Assembly: GCA_030432755.1 (NCBI GenBank)
Contig: JAUILZ010000018.1
Location: 1 to 64,000, forward strand
Source of the DNA: Gammaproteobacteria bacterium
Lineage (GTDB): Bacteria; Pseudomonadota; Gammaproteobacteria; Arenicellales; Poriferihabitantaceae
Direction of reading: 5' to 3'
DNA: 64,000 bases
Shown piece by piece: positions 37,688-45,357 of the stretch. Numbering within the stretch: position 1 is the first letter of the stretch; each line of letters begins with the position of its first letter. The notes beneath the pieces are model-generated. The model was not told where the DNA came from. It saw only the letters and a list, made by a program, of their open reading frames with translations, and made no database searches. The translations under genes were made by a program, and so were the position numbers.

Positions 37688-38227
37688 ATGACTTCCTACA
37701 TGCCGCCATCGGAACGGGTCTGGTGGAAAACACCCATCGGCAGGGACGAGGTGCTGTGGATCGGGATCGCGCTGGTCTGGTGCCTGGTGATGTTTTTCAT
37801 GATGCCCTACTGGCATATCTACGGGAAACAGAACCTGTCCAACGAGGCCTACCAGACCAACGCGATACAGTTCCAGGCCAAGGTGGATGCGATGGTGGCC
37901 GCGCACCAGGTGCGTGAGGAGGCACACATTCCCGTGGTCAGGCCTCCGGCCGGTTCCGACGTCTACATGCTGGGCAGGCTATGGCAGTGGTATCCCATTC
38001 TCGAACTGGAGAAGGGCCAGTCCTATCGCCTGCACCTCTCCTCCATGGATTGGCAACACGGTTTCTCATTGCAGCCGGTCAATATCAACCTGCAGGTCGT
38101 GCCGGGATACGAGATGGTTTTGACCGTCGAACCCGACCAGGCGGGCGAATATTCCGTGGTCTGCAACGAGTACTGCGGTATCGGGCATCACATGATGCTC
38201 GGCAAGATCTACGTCACGGAGAACTGA
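37688..38227 (+). CDS. CuA-containing subunit II of a heme-copper oxidoreductase
   Basis: This 179-residue protein has one N-terminal membrane anchor (WIGIALVWCLVMFFMMPYW) and a cupredoxin domain. CuA ligands are all present: the His in SSMDWQHGFSL and, at the end, Cys159, Cys163, His167 and Met170 in CNEYCGIGHHMM. It therefore accepts electrons from a cytochrome c or cupredoxin. It is shorter than aa3 subunit II and has a single anchor, resembling subunit II of CuA-type NO reductases and ba3 oxidases. Subunit I follows after one base. Confidence 0.88.
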   Translation: MTSYMPPSERVWWKTPIGRDEVLWIGIALVWCLVMFFMMPYWHIYGKQNLSNEAYQTNAIQFQAKVDAMVAAHQVREEAHIPVVRPPAGSDVYMLGRLWQWYPILELEKGQSYRLHLSSMDWQHGFSLQPVNINLQVVPGYEMVLTVEPDQAGEYSVVCNEYCGIGHHMMLGKIYVTEN

Positions 38228-38228
38228 C

Positions 38229-39962
38229 ATGGCGAGATTCAGAATCTGTCCGGACTCCGGTTTCTATTTCGACCGGTCCGCCGAAAGCCTGATCAAGGTG
38301 AATGCCGTGGCCGCCGCGGTGTCGTTGCTGTTTGCCGGCATCATGGCGCTCGGGGTGATACTGACGCGCTGGCAGGACGTGCACCTGCTGCCTGCCGACC
38401 GTTTTTACCAGGCGCTGACCCTGCACGGCATCAACGCGCTGATCTTCTGGATCATCTTCTTCGAGATCGCGATTCTCTACTTCGCGTCGTCGACGCTGTT
38501 GCGTTGCCGGCTGGCCGCGCCGCGCTGGGCCTGGCTGGGATTCGTTCTCATGGTTGCCGGTGCGGTGCTCAACAACATCGCCGTTCTTCGCGGGCGCTCC
38601 AGCGTGATGATGACCTCCTACGCGCCGATGCAGGCGGAGCCATCCTTTTACCTCGGGCTGATCGTGTTTGCCGTGGGCGCACTGATCGGCTGTTTCGTGT
38701 TTCTCGGCACCCTGGTCATCGCGCGCGATGAAAAGACGTACGAGGGATCGATCCCGCTGGTGACGTTTGGCGCCCTGACCGCCTGTATCATCGCGGTGTT
38801 CACCATCGCCTCCGGCGCCATCATCCTCATTCCGACCTGGCTCTGGTCGATCGGTTACATCAACCATATCGACGCGGCGATGTACCGCCTGATCTGGTGG
38901 GGACTGGGGCATTCCTCCCAGCAGATCAACGTCGCCGCCCACGTGTCGGTGTGGTACCTGATCGCCGGCGTGCTGTTCGGCGCCCGGCCGATGTCGGAAA
39001 AGGTCAGCCGCACGGCCTTCCTCCTGTACATCCTGTTCCTGCAACTGGCCAGCGCCCACCATATCCTGGTGGATCCCGGCATCAGCTCGGAATGGAAGGT
39101 GTTCAACACCAGCTACGCGATGTACCTGGCGGTGCTCGCGAGCATGATCCATGGTCTCACGGTGCCGGGTTCGGTGGAGGTGGCGCAGCGCCGCAAGGGG
39201 CTCACCAAGGGCATGTTCGAGTGGTTGCGCAAGGCGCCCTGGGGCAACCCCGTGTTCTCCGGATTCTTCCTCTCGCTGGTGATCTTCGGCTTCATCGGCG
39301 GCATCACCGGTGTTGTCATGGGAACCGAACAGATCAACCTGATCATCCACAACACGATCTACGTACCCGCGCATTTCCACGCCACGGTGGCGGTGGGAAC
39401 CACGCTGGCGTTCATGGCGCTGACCTATCTGCTGATCCCCGTGCTGTTCCGTCGTGAACTGTTCCTGCCGGGGATCGCGAAGCTGCAGCCCTACGTGTTC
39501 TCAGCCGGCATGACCCTCATGATCCTGTTCATGCTGGGCGCAGGCACGCTCGGGGTTTCCCGCCGTCACTGGGACATGGCGTTCACCGGATCGCTGCTCA
39601 GCTTCGAGTACCCGGGCACCGCCTACGTGATGATGGCGGTCGCGGGGATCGGTGGCGTGCTGGGGGTAGTGGGCGGCGCCATGTACCTGGTGGTGACGGT
39701 GGGCTCGCTGCTGTTCGGGCGCAAGAAGGACCCCGAGGCCGGCCTGTTGCAGAGCTTCGGCTTTCCCATGTCCTCCGGCAGGTACGGCGTAGCGCGCGCG
39801 GAACCGCTGCCGATGGCGCCGCGGCTGTCGGTGGAGGAGCATGGCTCCGCGGGCTTCGAGGCGCCCGGGACATTTGTCCTCGCCATGACCCTGCTGGTGG
39901 CGTTCGTCATCTACTATTTCGTCAACTGGGACTACCTCTCCTCGGTATGGCCGCTGAGATAG
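38229..39962 (+). CDS. Heme-copper subunit I, probable non-canonical (CuA-type) nitric oxide reductase
   Basis: This 577-residue protein has 12 or more helices. All six metal-ligand histidines are present: His66 (LTLHGINAL), His228 (GLGHSSQQ), His277-His278 (SAHHILVD), and His382 and His384 (PAHFHATVAV). In oxygen-reducing enzymes the motif after His228 is HPEVY, with the Tyr cross-linked to His. Here it is HSSQQ, so Gln232 replaces Tyr. That loss is typical of NO-reducing lineages derived from oxidases (sNOR, gNOR, eNOR and similar). The DNA context (FNR/Dnr box, hemerythrin, nir genes, no norCB) supports reduction of NO to N2O. Which NOR subfamily it belongs to I cannot settle. Confidence 0.78.
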   Translation: MARFRICPDSGFYFDRSAESLIKVNAVAAAVSLLFAGIMALGVILTRWQDVHLLPADRFYQALTLHGINALIFWIIFFEIAILYFASSTLLRCRLAAPRWAWLGFVLMVAGAVLNNIAVLRGRSSVMMTSYAPMQAEPSFYLGLIVFAVGALIGCFVFLGTLVIARDEKTYEGSIPLVTFGALTACIIAVFTIASGAIILIPTWLWSIGYINHIDAAMYRLIWWGLGHSSQQINVAAHVSVWYLIAGVLFGARPMSEKVSRTAFLLYILFLQLASAHHILVDPGISSEWKVFNTSYAMYLAVLASMIHGLTVPGSVEVAQRRKGLTKGMFEWLRKAPWGNPVFSGFFLSLVIFGFIGGITGVVMGTEQINLIIHNTIYVPAHFHATVAVGTTLAFMALTYLLIPVLFRRELFLPGIAKLQPYVFSAGMTLMILFMLGAGTLGVSRRHWDMAFTGSLLSFEYPGTAYVMMAVAGIGGVLGVVGGAMYLVVTVGSLLFGRKKDPEAGLLQSFGFPMSSGRYGVARAEPLPMAPRLSVEEHGSAGFEAPGTFVLAMTLLVAFVIYYFVNWDYLSSVWPLR

Positions 39963-39996
39963 TGCACGGAGCAGTCGTGGCCGGGAGAAACGGACC

Positions 39997-40944
39997 ATGA
40001 ACGGTATCGGGGCCGCGGCCTCTCCCGCGGCCACCCCCGGCGCCGGCGGCAACTTCGCCGCCCTGCGCGCGGTCTGCCGCGAACTCCCGGGCATCTGCAA
40101 GTTCCGTATCGGCGTATTCATGACGCTGACCGCGCTCGCCGCCATGATCGCCACCGCCGGTGTCGCCATCCCGGCGGTTCACCCCGCCCCGCTGGATGCG
40201 TTCTTCCTGGTGCTGGCCACGATGCTGGCGGCGGGCGGCGCGGGGGGATTCAACCAGTTCCACGAGGCCGATCTGGACAGGCGCATGCCGCGTACCTGCC
40301 AGCGGCCCTTCGCCGCCGGTAGATTGCGCCGCAGCCCGTGGTGGCTGGCCCTGTTCCTCGCGATGGTCGCGGCGGGAACCGCCATCGCCGCGGCGTTCCT
40401 CAATGCAGCGGTGGCGCTGCACCTGTTCCTGGGCGCATTCGTCTACGCCGTGGTGTACACGATCTGGCTCAAGCGCCGCACCTGGCTCAATATCGTGATC
40501 GGCGGCGCCTCCGGCAGCTTCGCGGTACTTGCCGGGGCGGCGGTGGTGGAGCCAGTGCCGGGTCCGGTGGCCGCCTGGCTGGCGCTGGCGCTGTTTTTGT
40601 GGACGCCGTCCCATTTCTGGAGTCTCGCGATCGCGCGTAACGGCGACTACGTCCGCTCCTGCGTGCCCATGCTGCCGGTGATCGTCGGTAATGAGCGCGC
40701 CACGCGGATCGTTCTCGTGAACACCCTCGCGCTGGTCGCGGTCAGCGTCATGCCGTTCTTCCACGGCCTCGGTCCGGTCTACCTGGTTTGCGCTCTCGTT
40801 GGCGGCGTCATCTTCCTCTTTTACAACCTCGAAATGTTGCTCAGGCCGTCCGCCGGCGCCGCCATGCGGAGCTTCTTCGCTTCCCTGTTGCAACTCGTCC
40901 TGCTGGTGGTTGGCGCGGTGGCAGGCGGCCTGGCGCTCGCCTGA
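39997..40944 (+). CDS. ctaB: Protoheme IX farnesyltransferase (heme O synthase)
   Basis: This 315-residue UbiA-family membrane prenyltransferase has the Asp-rich motif NQFHEADLDRRMPRTCQRPF and a second loop at LWTPSHFWSLAIARNGDY. It converts heme B to heme O. Its place inside the operon suggests that the neighbouring subunit I uses a farnesylated heme (O, or A if a CtaA lies elsewhere). The N-terminal 25 residues are Ala/Gly/Pro-rich and variable. It is followed 13 bases later by the SCO gene. Confidence 0.9.
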   Translation: MNGIGAAASPAATPGAGGNFAALRAVCRELPGICKFRIGVFMTLTALAAMIATAGVAIPAVHPAPLDAFFLVLATMLAAGGAGGFNQFHEADLDRRMPRTCQRPFAAGRLRRSPWWLALFLAMVAAGTAIAAAFLNAAVALHLFLGAFVYAVVYTIWLKRRTWLNIVIGGASGSFAVLAGAAVVEPVPGPVAAWLALALFLWTPSHFWSLAIARNGDYVRSCVPMLPVIVGNERATRIVLVNTLALVAVSVMPFFHGLGPVYLVCALVGGVIFLFYNLEMLLRPSAGAAMRSFFASLLQLVLLVVGAVAGGLALA

Positions 40945-40957
40945 GCGGTCCGGCCCG

Positions 40958-41749
40958 ATGCGCCGCTGGTCAGCCTCCGTCACGCTGCTTGGCGCGTTGC
41001 TGCATACCGCCAGCGTCTTCGCTACCGCCAATGCCGGAATCGACCGCGACAGCGCGCTCGAGATCAGCCAGGAAGCGATCGGTGTCGCCGTGCGCGACCA
41101 GGCCCTGGCCCTGGCGGATGGCTCCAGCGTGCGTCTCGCCGACTTTCTCGGCCAGCCCCTTGTGCTGAACTTCGTCTATACCAGTTGCAGTCACATCTGC
41201 CCGACGACCACGCGCAACGTCGCGGCGGCGGTGGGCAAGGCGCGCGAGGCCCTCGGCGCGGACAGTTTCCACGTGCTCACGGTGGGATTCGATACCCGCG
41301 TGGACACGCCGGATCGAATGGCCTTCTTCGGCGTCCAGCAGTCGATCGATGATCCGGGGTGGACCGTGGCGAGCATGACGGAACCTGCGGTGCGGGAGTT
41401 GGCGGAAGACGTCGGATTCAGCTGGCGGCCGGTCACGGGCGGGTTTGACCACCTGGTGCAGACCACCATCATCGACGCCGGCGGCAGGGTGTATCGCCAG
41501 GTCTACGGTCGCGACTTCAGCACGCCCCTACTGGTGGATCCGCTGATCGCCCTGGTGCTCGGAAGAGAGGACGGCGCCGGTGGCCTGTTCGCCGGGCTGC
41601 GGGACAAGGTGCGCCTGTTCTGCACCACCTACGACCCGGTGCGCGATGGCTACTACTTCGACTACTCGCTGTTCATCGGCATCTTCATTGGCGGCGGGAT
41701 CATCCTGCTCACCGGCCTGACCCTGGTCCGGGAGGCCCGTGCGCGTTAA
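40958..41749 (+). CDS. SCO1/SenC copper chaperone with C-terminal membrane anchor
   Basis: A 263-residue protein with an N-terminal signal, then a thioredoxin-like SCO domain with the copper motif YTSCSHICPTT (Cys-x3-Cys) and the distal His in GFDHLVQTT. A transmembrane helix close to the C terminus (YSLFIGIFIGGGIILLTGL) is unusual, because SCO proteins are normally anchored at the N terminus. It probably inserts copper into CuA of subunit II. The ATG at 40958 is chosen because the earlier frame overlaps ctaB. Confidence 0.87.
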   Translation: MRRWSASVTLLGALLHTASVFATANAGIDRDSALEISQEAIGVAVRDQALALADGSSVRLADFLGQPLVLNFVYTSCSHICPTTTRNVAAAVGKAREALGADSFHVLTVGFDTRVDTPDRMAFFGVQQSIDDPGWTVASMTEPAVRELAEDVGFSWRPVTGGFDHLVQTTIIDAGGRVYRQVYGRDFSTPLLVDPLIALVLGREDGAGGLFAGLRDKVRLFCTTYDPVRDGYYFDYSLFIGIFIGGGIILLTGLTLVREARAR

Positions 41750-43286
41750 CCCGGTCAAGCGGTCCTACCTGGCGCTCGAGTCCTGGTTCAACCTCTCCTT
41801 CGGCAGCCACTGGAACCCCCTGTATCACCTGGGGACGCTGTCGATCTTCCTGTTCTGGGTCGTCCTCGTGACGGGCATTTACCTGTTCATCCCGTTCAAG
41901 GGCAGCCTGGAAGGCGCCTGGCAATCAGTGGAATGGATGACGCACGAGCAATGGTACGCAGCGGGCGTGATGCGCAGCCTGCATCGCTACGCCTCCGACG
42001 CGGTGGTGTTAACCACGCTCCTGCACATGTTCCGCGAGTTCGCCTCAGGGCGCTTCAAGGGGTTCCGCTGGTTTTCCTGGGTGACGGGGGTGCCGACGCT
42101 GTGGCTGATCATCACCCTCGGCATCACCGGCTACTGGCTCGTCTGGGACCAGCTCGCCCAGTACGTCGCCCTTGGCTCCGCGCGCCTGATGGACGCCCTG
42201 CCGCTGTTGTCCGGGGCGATGACGCGCAATTTCGTGGCCGGCGAAATGACCGACCGGTTCTTCATCCTGATCGAGTTCCTCCATCTCCTCGGGCTGCCCC
42301 TGTTCCTGGTGCTGATGGTCTGGATACACGTCAAGCGCCTGTCCGGGGTCTCCATCAATCCGCCCGCAGGCCTCGCGGCGGGAACGTTTCTCGCGCTGCT
42401 CGCATTGTCGCTGGCGAAACCGGCCCGGAGTCATGCCGCGGCCGACCTGTCGCAAATGCCGTTCACCCTTTCGCTCGACTGGTACTACCTCAACGTCTAT
42501 CCGCTGCTGGATCGCTGGAGCGCGGGACAGGTCTGGCTCCTCACGACCGGCGTCACGGCGCTGATCCTTTTCCTGCCGTGGCTGCCGCGGCGGCGCACCG
42601 GCCCCGCAGCGGTGGTGGACCTCGACAACTGCAACGGCTGCGGCCTGTGCTTCAACGACTGTCCGTTCGACGCCATCACGGTGCAGGCGCGCACCGACGG
42701 CAAGCGCTACGAGCACGAGGTGGTGGTGGATCCCTCGCTCTGTGCCGCCTGCGGCATCTGCGCCGGCTCCTGTCCGGCATCGAATCCGTTTCGTTCGGCG
42801 AACAGGGAACTGAAAACCGGGATCGACATGCCCCAGCTGCCGGTGGACGAACTCCGCCGCCAGGTGCGCGAGGCGATTCCGCGGCTCGAGGGCGACAGCC
42901 GGGTGCTGGTGTTCGGCTGTGAACACAGCGCGGACAAGGAGGCGCTGGGTGCCGGCGATGGTCATATCTCCCTGTTCTGCCTCGGCATGTTGCCGCCGAC
43001 CCTGGTCGAGTACGCGCTCAAGCAGGGCGCCGACGGTGTCATGCTGTCAGGCTGCCGGGAGGACGACTGCTTCTACCGCTTCGGCAATCGCTGGACCCGG
43101 GAGCGCTTTCGCGGCGAACGCAATCCCATCCTGCGGGCCAGGGCGGACCGCCGACGGATCCTCGTGGAAGGCGGCGCCCCGGTCGACGCGGCGCGCCTGA
43201 AAAAGCGCCTGGAGGCTTTCCGGGAGGAACTGGATACGATGGTCGGCGGGGGGTCGCCCGGCGAGGAAGAACCGGTCGGGAAGTGA
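41739..43286 (+). CDS. Cytochrome b / 2x[4Fe-4S] ferredoxin / MvhD-like fusion protein
   Basis: This 515-residue protein has three parts. Residues 1-230 are a cytochrome b N-terminal-type domain with heme ligand pairs His82/His96 and His182/His197. Residues 290-350 hold two ferredoxin clusters (Cys298, 301, 304, 308; Cys335, 338, 341, 345). Residues 385-515 resemble MvhD/HdrD-type FeS proteins (GCEHSA, SLFCLGM, GCREDDCFYRFGN). It likely carries electrons between the quinone pool and a soluble or membrane partner. Its place directly after the SCO gene (11-base overlap, GTG start) suggests it works with the NO-reductase-like enzyme. I know no characterised protein with this exact fusion. Confidence 0.75.
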   Translation: MRVNPVKRSYLALESWFNLSFGSHWNPLYHLGTLSIFLFWVVLVTGIYLFIPFKGSLEGAWQSVEWMTHEQWYAAGVMRSLHRYASDAVVLTTLLHMFREFASGRFKGFRWFSWVTGVPTLWLIITLGITGYWLVWDQLAQYVALGSARLMDALPLLSGAMTRNFVAGEMTDRFFILIEFLHLLGLPLFLVLMVWIHVKRLSGVSINPPAGLAAGTFLALLALSLAKPARSHAAADLSQMPFTLSLDWYYLNVYPLLDRWSAGQVWLLTTGVTALILFLPWLPRRRTGPAAVVDLDNCNGCGLCFNDCPFDAITVQARTDGKRYEHEVVVDPSLCAACGICAGSCPASNPFRSANRELKTGIDMPQLPVDELRRQVREAIPRLEGDSRVLVFGCEHSADKEALGAGDGHISLFCLGMLPPTLVEYALKQGADGVMLSGCREDDCFYRFGNRWTRERFRGERNPILRARADRRRILVEGGAPVDAARLKKRLEAFREELDTMVGGGSPGEEEPVGK

Positions 43287-43792
43287 TGCGCCACCCCGTC
43301 GCCCGTTACCTGCTGCAGGGAGTGAACTACGCGCTGTTCGCCGCCGTGGTGTGGTACTTCTCGGTAGCGCCGGCGGTGGAGGTGCTGGCGCCGGACGAAG
43401 GGGTGATCACCGTGGCGTTCTCCCATGCCGGGGAGCTGCGTGAGCCCTGCAGAAAACTCTCGGCTGAGGAACTGGGCCAGCTCGCGCAAAACATGCAGGT
43501 GCCGATGGAGTGTCCACGGGAGCGCTCGCCGGTCGGGGTGCGGATGACGCTGGATGACCGGGTGATCATGGACACCGTCCTGAAGGCGCCGGGCCTGTAC
43601 GAGGACGGCGGCGTGGATATCTTTCACAGCGCCAGGGTGTCGGCGGGGGACTATCGCCTCGATATCGCCATGAGCGACAGCGTGCGCAACCCGGGAGTCC
43701 GGCACCGTCTCGAACGGGAGATCTCGGTCCGCCCCGGACAGATCGTGCTGGTGCGGTTCCAGCCGGAGCGTGGCTTCCTCGTCGAGGACTAG
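43286..43792 (+). CDS. Hypothetical membrane-anchored protein, last gene of the CuA oxidoreductase operon
   Basis: This 168-residue protein has one N-terminal helix (GVNYALFAAVVWYFSVAPAV) and a periplasmic beta-rich domain, with conserved-looking CRKLSAEELGQLAQNM and two cysteines. I do not recognise the family. The ATG overlaps the stop of the cytochrome b fusion gene (TGATG), so the two are translationally coupled. A GTG three bases earlier is also possible. It is probably an accessory protein of the respiratory complex. Confidence 0.65.
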   Translation: MRHPVARYLLQGVNYALFAAVVWYFSVAPAVEVLAPDEGVITVAFSHAGELREPCRKLSAEELGQLAQNMQVPMECPRERSPVGVRMTLDDRVIMDTVLKAPGLYEDGGVDIFHSARVSAGDYRLDIAMSDSVRNPGVRHRLEREISVRPGQIVLVRFQPERGFLVED

Positions 43793-43980
43793 CCCGGCTG
43801 GTTCACCAGCATCCACTCGATGGCCCGGAACGTCACCAGGGCCAACACCAGGATGATGCCGAAGAACACCAGCGAGCGGTATTCCAGGCGCCGGCCCAGG
43901 CGGAACTCGACCATTTCGAGTATGCGGTCCGAGACGAAGTACAGGACCAGGCCGGCGATGGTGTAGTAGACGAATGCCAA
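43789..43980 (-). CDS. Small two-helix membrane protein
   Basis: This 63-residue protein starts at TTG, with AGGA a few bases upstream. Two hydrophobic stretches (VYYTIAGLVLYFVSDRILEM and SLVFFGIILVLALVTFRAIE) are separated by a basic loop. It follows the DUF420 gene by 6 bases, so the two form an operon, and its end overlaps the convergent hypothetical gene by 4 bases. Function unknown. Confidence 0.55.
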   Translation of the reverse strand: MAFVYYTIAGLVLYFVSDRILEMVEFRLGRRLEYRSLVFFGIILVLALVTFRAIEWMLVNQPG

Positions 43981-43986
43981 GGGATC

Positions 43987-44442
43987 CTAGGTCGGGCGGT
44001 AGAGATGGAAGCCGAGCAGGTAGACGGCGACCCCGGAGACCGAGACGTAGAGCCATGCGGGAAGCGCCCACCGGGCCACCCTTGGATGGCGGGTGAAATT
44101 GCCACGCGCCGCCAGGTACACCGTCGCCAGCACCAGCGGCACGATGGCCGCCGCGAGCACGATATGGGACGCCAGCAGGGTGAAGTACAGCGGCCGGATC
44201 CAGCCCTGACCCTCGAACGGCGCGTAGCCAACCTGCGCGTGGTAGTAGAGGTAGGACACGAGGAACACCCCGGACACCGCCAGGGCGGCGATCATCAGCA
44301 GCCGGTGGGTTCCCCGGTCGCCCCGCCGAATCGCCAGGTAGGCAAGCGCCAGGGCGAGCGCGCTGGCGGAGTTCAGGATGGCCTGGAAATGGGGCAGGAT
44401 GGGGGTGATCTGGTCCAGGGTAAAATTCCTGTTGCGTGGCAT
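43987..44442 (-). CDS. DUF420 membrane protein
   Basis: This 151-residue protein has four hydrophobic helices and the DUF420 pattern: LPHFQAILNSASALALALAY, HRLLMIAALAVSGVFLVSY, YFTLLASHIVLAAAIVPLVL and HPRVARWALPAWLYVSVSG. Some DUF420 members (CtaM of Gram-positives) are needed for heme-copper oxidase assembly. Its place here fits an assembly role for the neighbouring enzyme. It is divergent from the Dnr-like gene; an FNR-type box lies between. The ATG at 44442 fits relatives better than one at 44475. Confidence 0.8.
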   Translation of the reverse strand: MPRNRNFTLDQITPILPHFQAILNSASALALALAYLAIRRGDRGTHRLLMIAALAVSGVFLVSYLYYHAQVGYAPFEGQGWIRPLYFTLLASHIVLAAAIVPLVLATVYLAARGNFTRHPRVARWALPAWLYVSVSGVAVYLLGFHLYRPT

Positions 44443-44526
44443 CGATGCCGCCCCGGCCCCGTGGGCTCCCGCCAAGGCCTGGTCGCGACAATGGAAAAAA
44501 TTTAAGCCGCGGAAACCGGGGTTTCC

Positions 44527-44540
44527 TTGATCAATCTCAA
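44527..44540. promoter_or_regulatory. FNR/Dnr-type box upstream of the regulator gene
   Basis: TTGAT-CAAT-CTCAA matches the TTGAT-N4-ATCAA consensus at 9 of 10 positions. It lies about 71 bases before the regulator ATG at 44605 and about 92 bases before the divergent DUF420 gene. It suggests autoregulation or control by FNR. Confidence 0.65.
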
Positions 44541-44604
44541 GTTTCCCCGGATTCCGTCAGGGAAAATTAGCCTTCCATTCCGCCATCCGGAAAGGCCGGG
44601 CGCC

Positions 44605-45330
44605 ATGAACTGCCAGCAAATCCGAACCCTGCTCGAACGCAACCTGCTGTTCCAGCGACTGTCGCCGGCGCAGCTCGATCGCGTCGCCCGGCTGGCGGTC
44701 ACGGTGTCGCTGGACGAGGGCGAGTCACTGTTCGAGCAGCAGGACGCGGCGGACCGTTTCTACCTGCTGATCAGCGGCCAGGTAAAACTGTATCGGCTGT
44801 CGCCCAACGGCGGGGAGAAGGTGATCGAGGTGGTCAACGCCGGGGCGACCTTTGCCGAGGCGTTGATGTTCATGGAGCGACCGACCTATCCGGTGGGGGC
44901 CCAGGCCATGGCGCCGACCACCCTGGTCAGCATCGACGCGAGGGATTTCGTCGGCATGCTGAAGGAGTCGGTCGACACGCTGCTCATGCTGGCCGCCGAT
45001 CTCAGCACCCGCCTGCATGGCCTGCTACGGGAACTGAACGACCTCAGCCTGCACTCCGGGACCTGCCGGGTGGCCACCTACTTCATGGAACACGAAGCCG
45101 CGGCGGACGGCCACTTCAACCTGGACCTGCCAAAGCAGGTGCTGGCATCGCGCCTGTCGATCAAGCCGGAAACCCTGTCGCGCATCATGCGCTCGCTGTG
45201 CAATGCCGGCCTGATCGAGGTGGAGGGAAGCCGGGTCACGATCGTCGACCGCGAGCACCTCGCGGACCTGGCGGAGCAGTGCGGCGCCGGCGAGACCAGC
45301 CTCGGATCCACCTTTTACCAGACGCAGTAG
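44605..45330 (+). CDS. Crp/Fnr-family regulator, Dnr-like
   Basis: This 241-residue protein has an N-terminal cyclic-nucleotide-binding fold (DRFYLLISGQVKLYRLSPNG) and a C-terminal winged helix with VLASRLSIKPETLSRIMRSL as recognition helix. The N terminus (MNCQQIRTLLERNLLFQRLS) lacks the cysteine cluster that holds the FNR iron-sulfur centre. That places it with Dnr/NnrR-type regulators, thought to sense NO through heme. It lies between the two denitrification operons and is itself preceded by a matching box. The likely targets are the boxes at 37435, 44527 and 54383. Confidence 0.85.
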   Translation: MNCQQIRTLLERNLLFQRLSPAQLDRVARLAVTVSLDEGESLFEQQDAADRFYLLISGQVKLYRLSPNGGEKVIEVVNAGATFAEALMFMERPTYPVGAQAMAPTTLVSIDARDFVGMLKESVDTLLMLAADLSTRLHGLLRELNDLSLHSGTCRVATYFMEHEAAADGHFNLDLPKQVLASRLSIKPETLSRIMRSLCNAGLIEVEGSRVTIVDREHLADLAEQCGAGETSLGSTFYQTQ

Positions 45331-45339
45331 CGGCCCCGG

Positions 45340-45354
45340 GGAAGCCGGGCTTCC
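45340..45354. terminator. Possible bidirectional hairpin between regulator and nirN
   Basis: GGAAGC-CGG-GCTTCC forms a 6-bp stem in the 27-base gap between the convergent regulator and nirN stops. No clear T run follows on either side, so termination strength is uncertain. Confidence 0.35.
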
Positions 45355-45357
45355 GCC

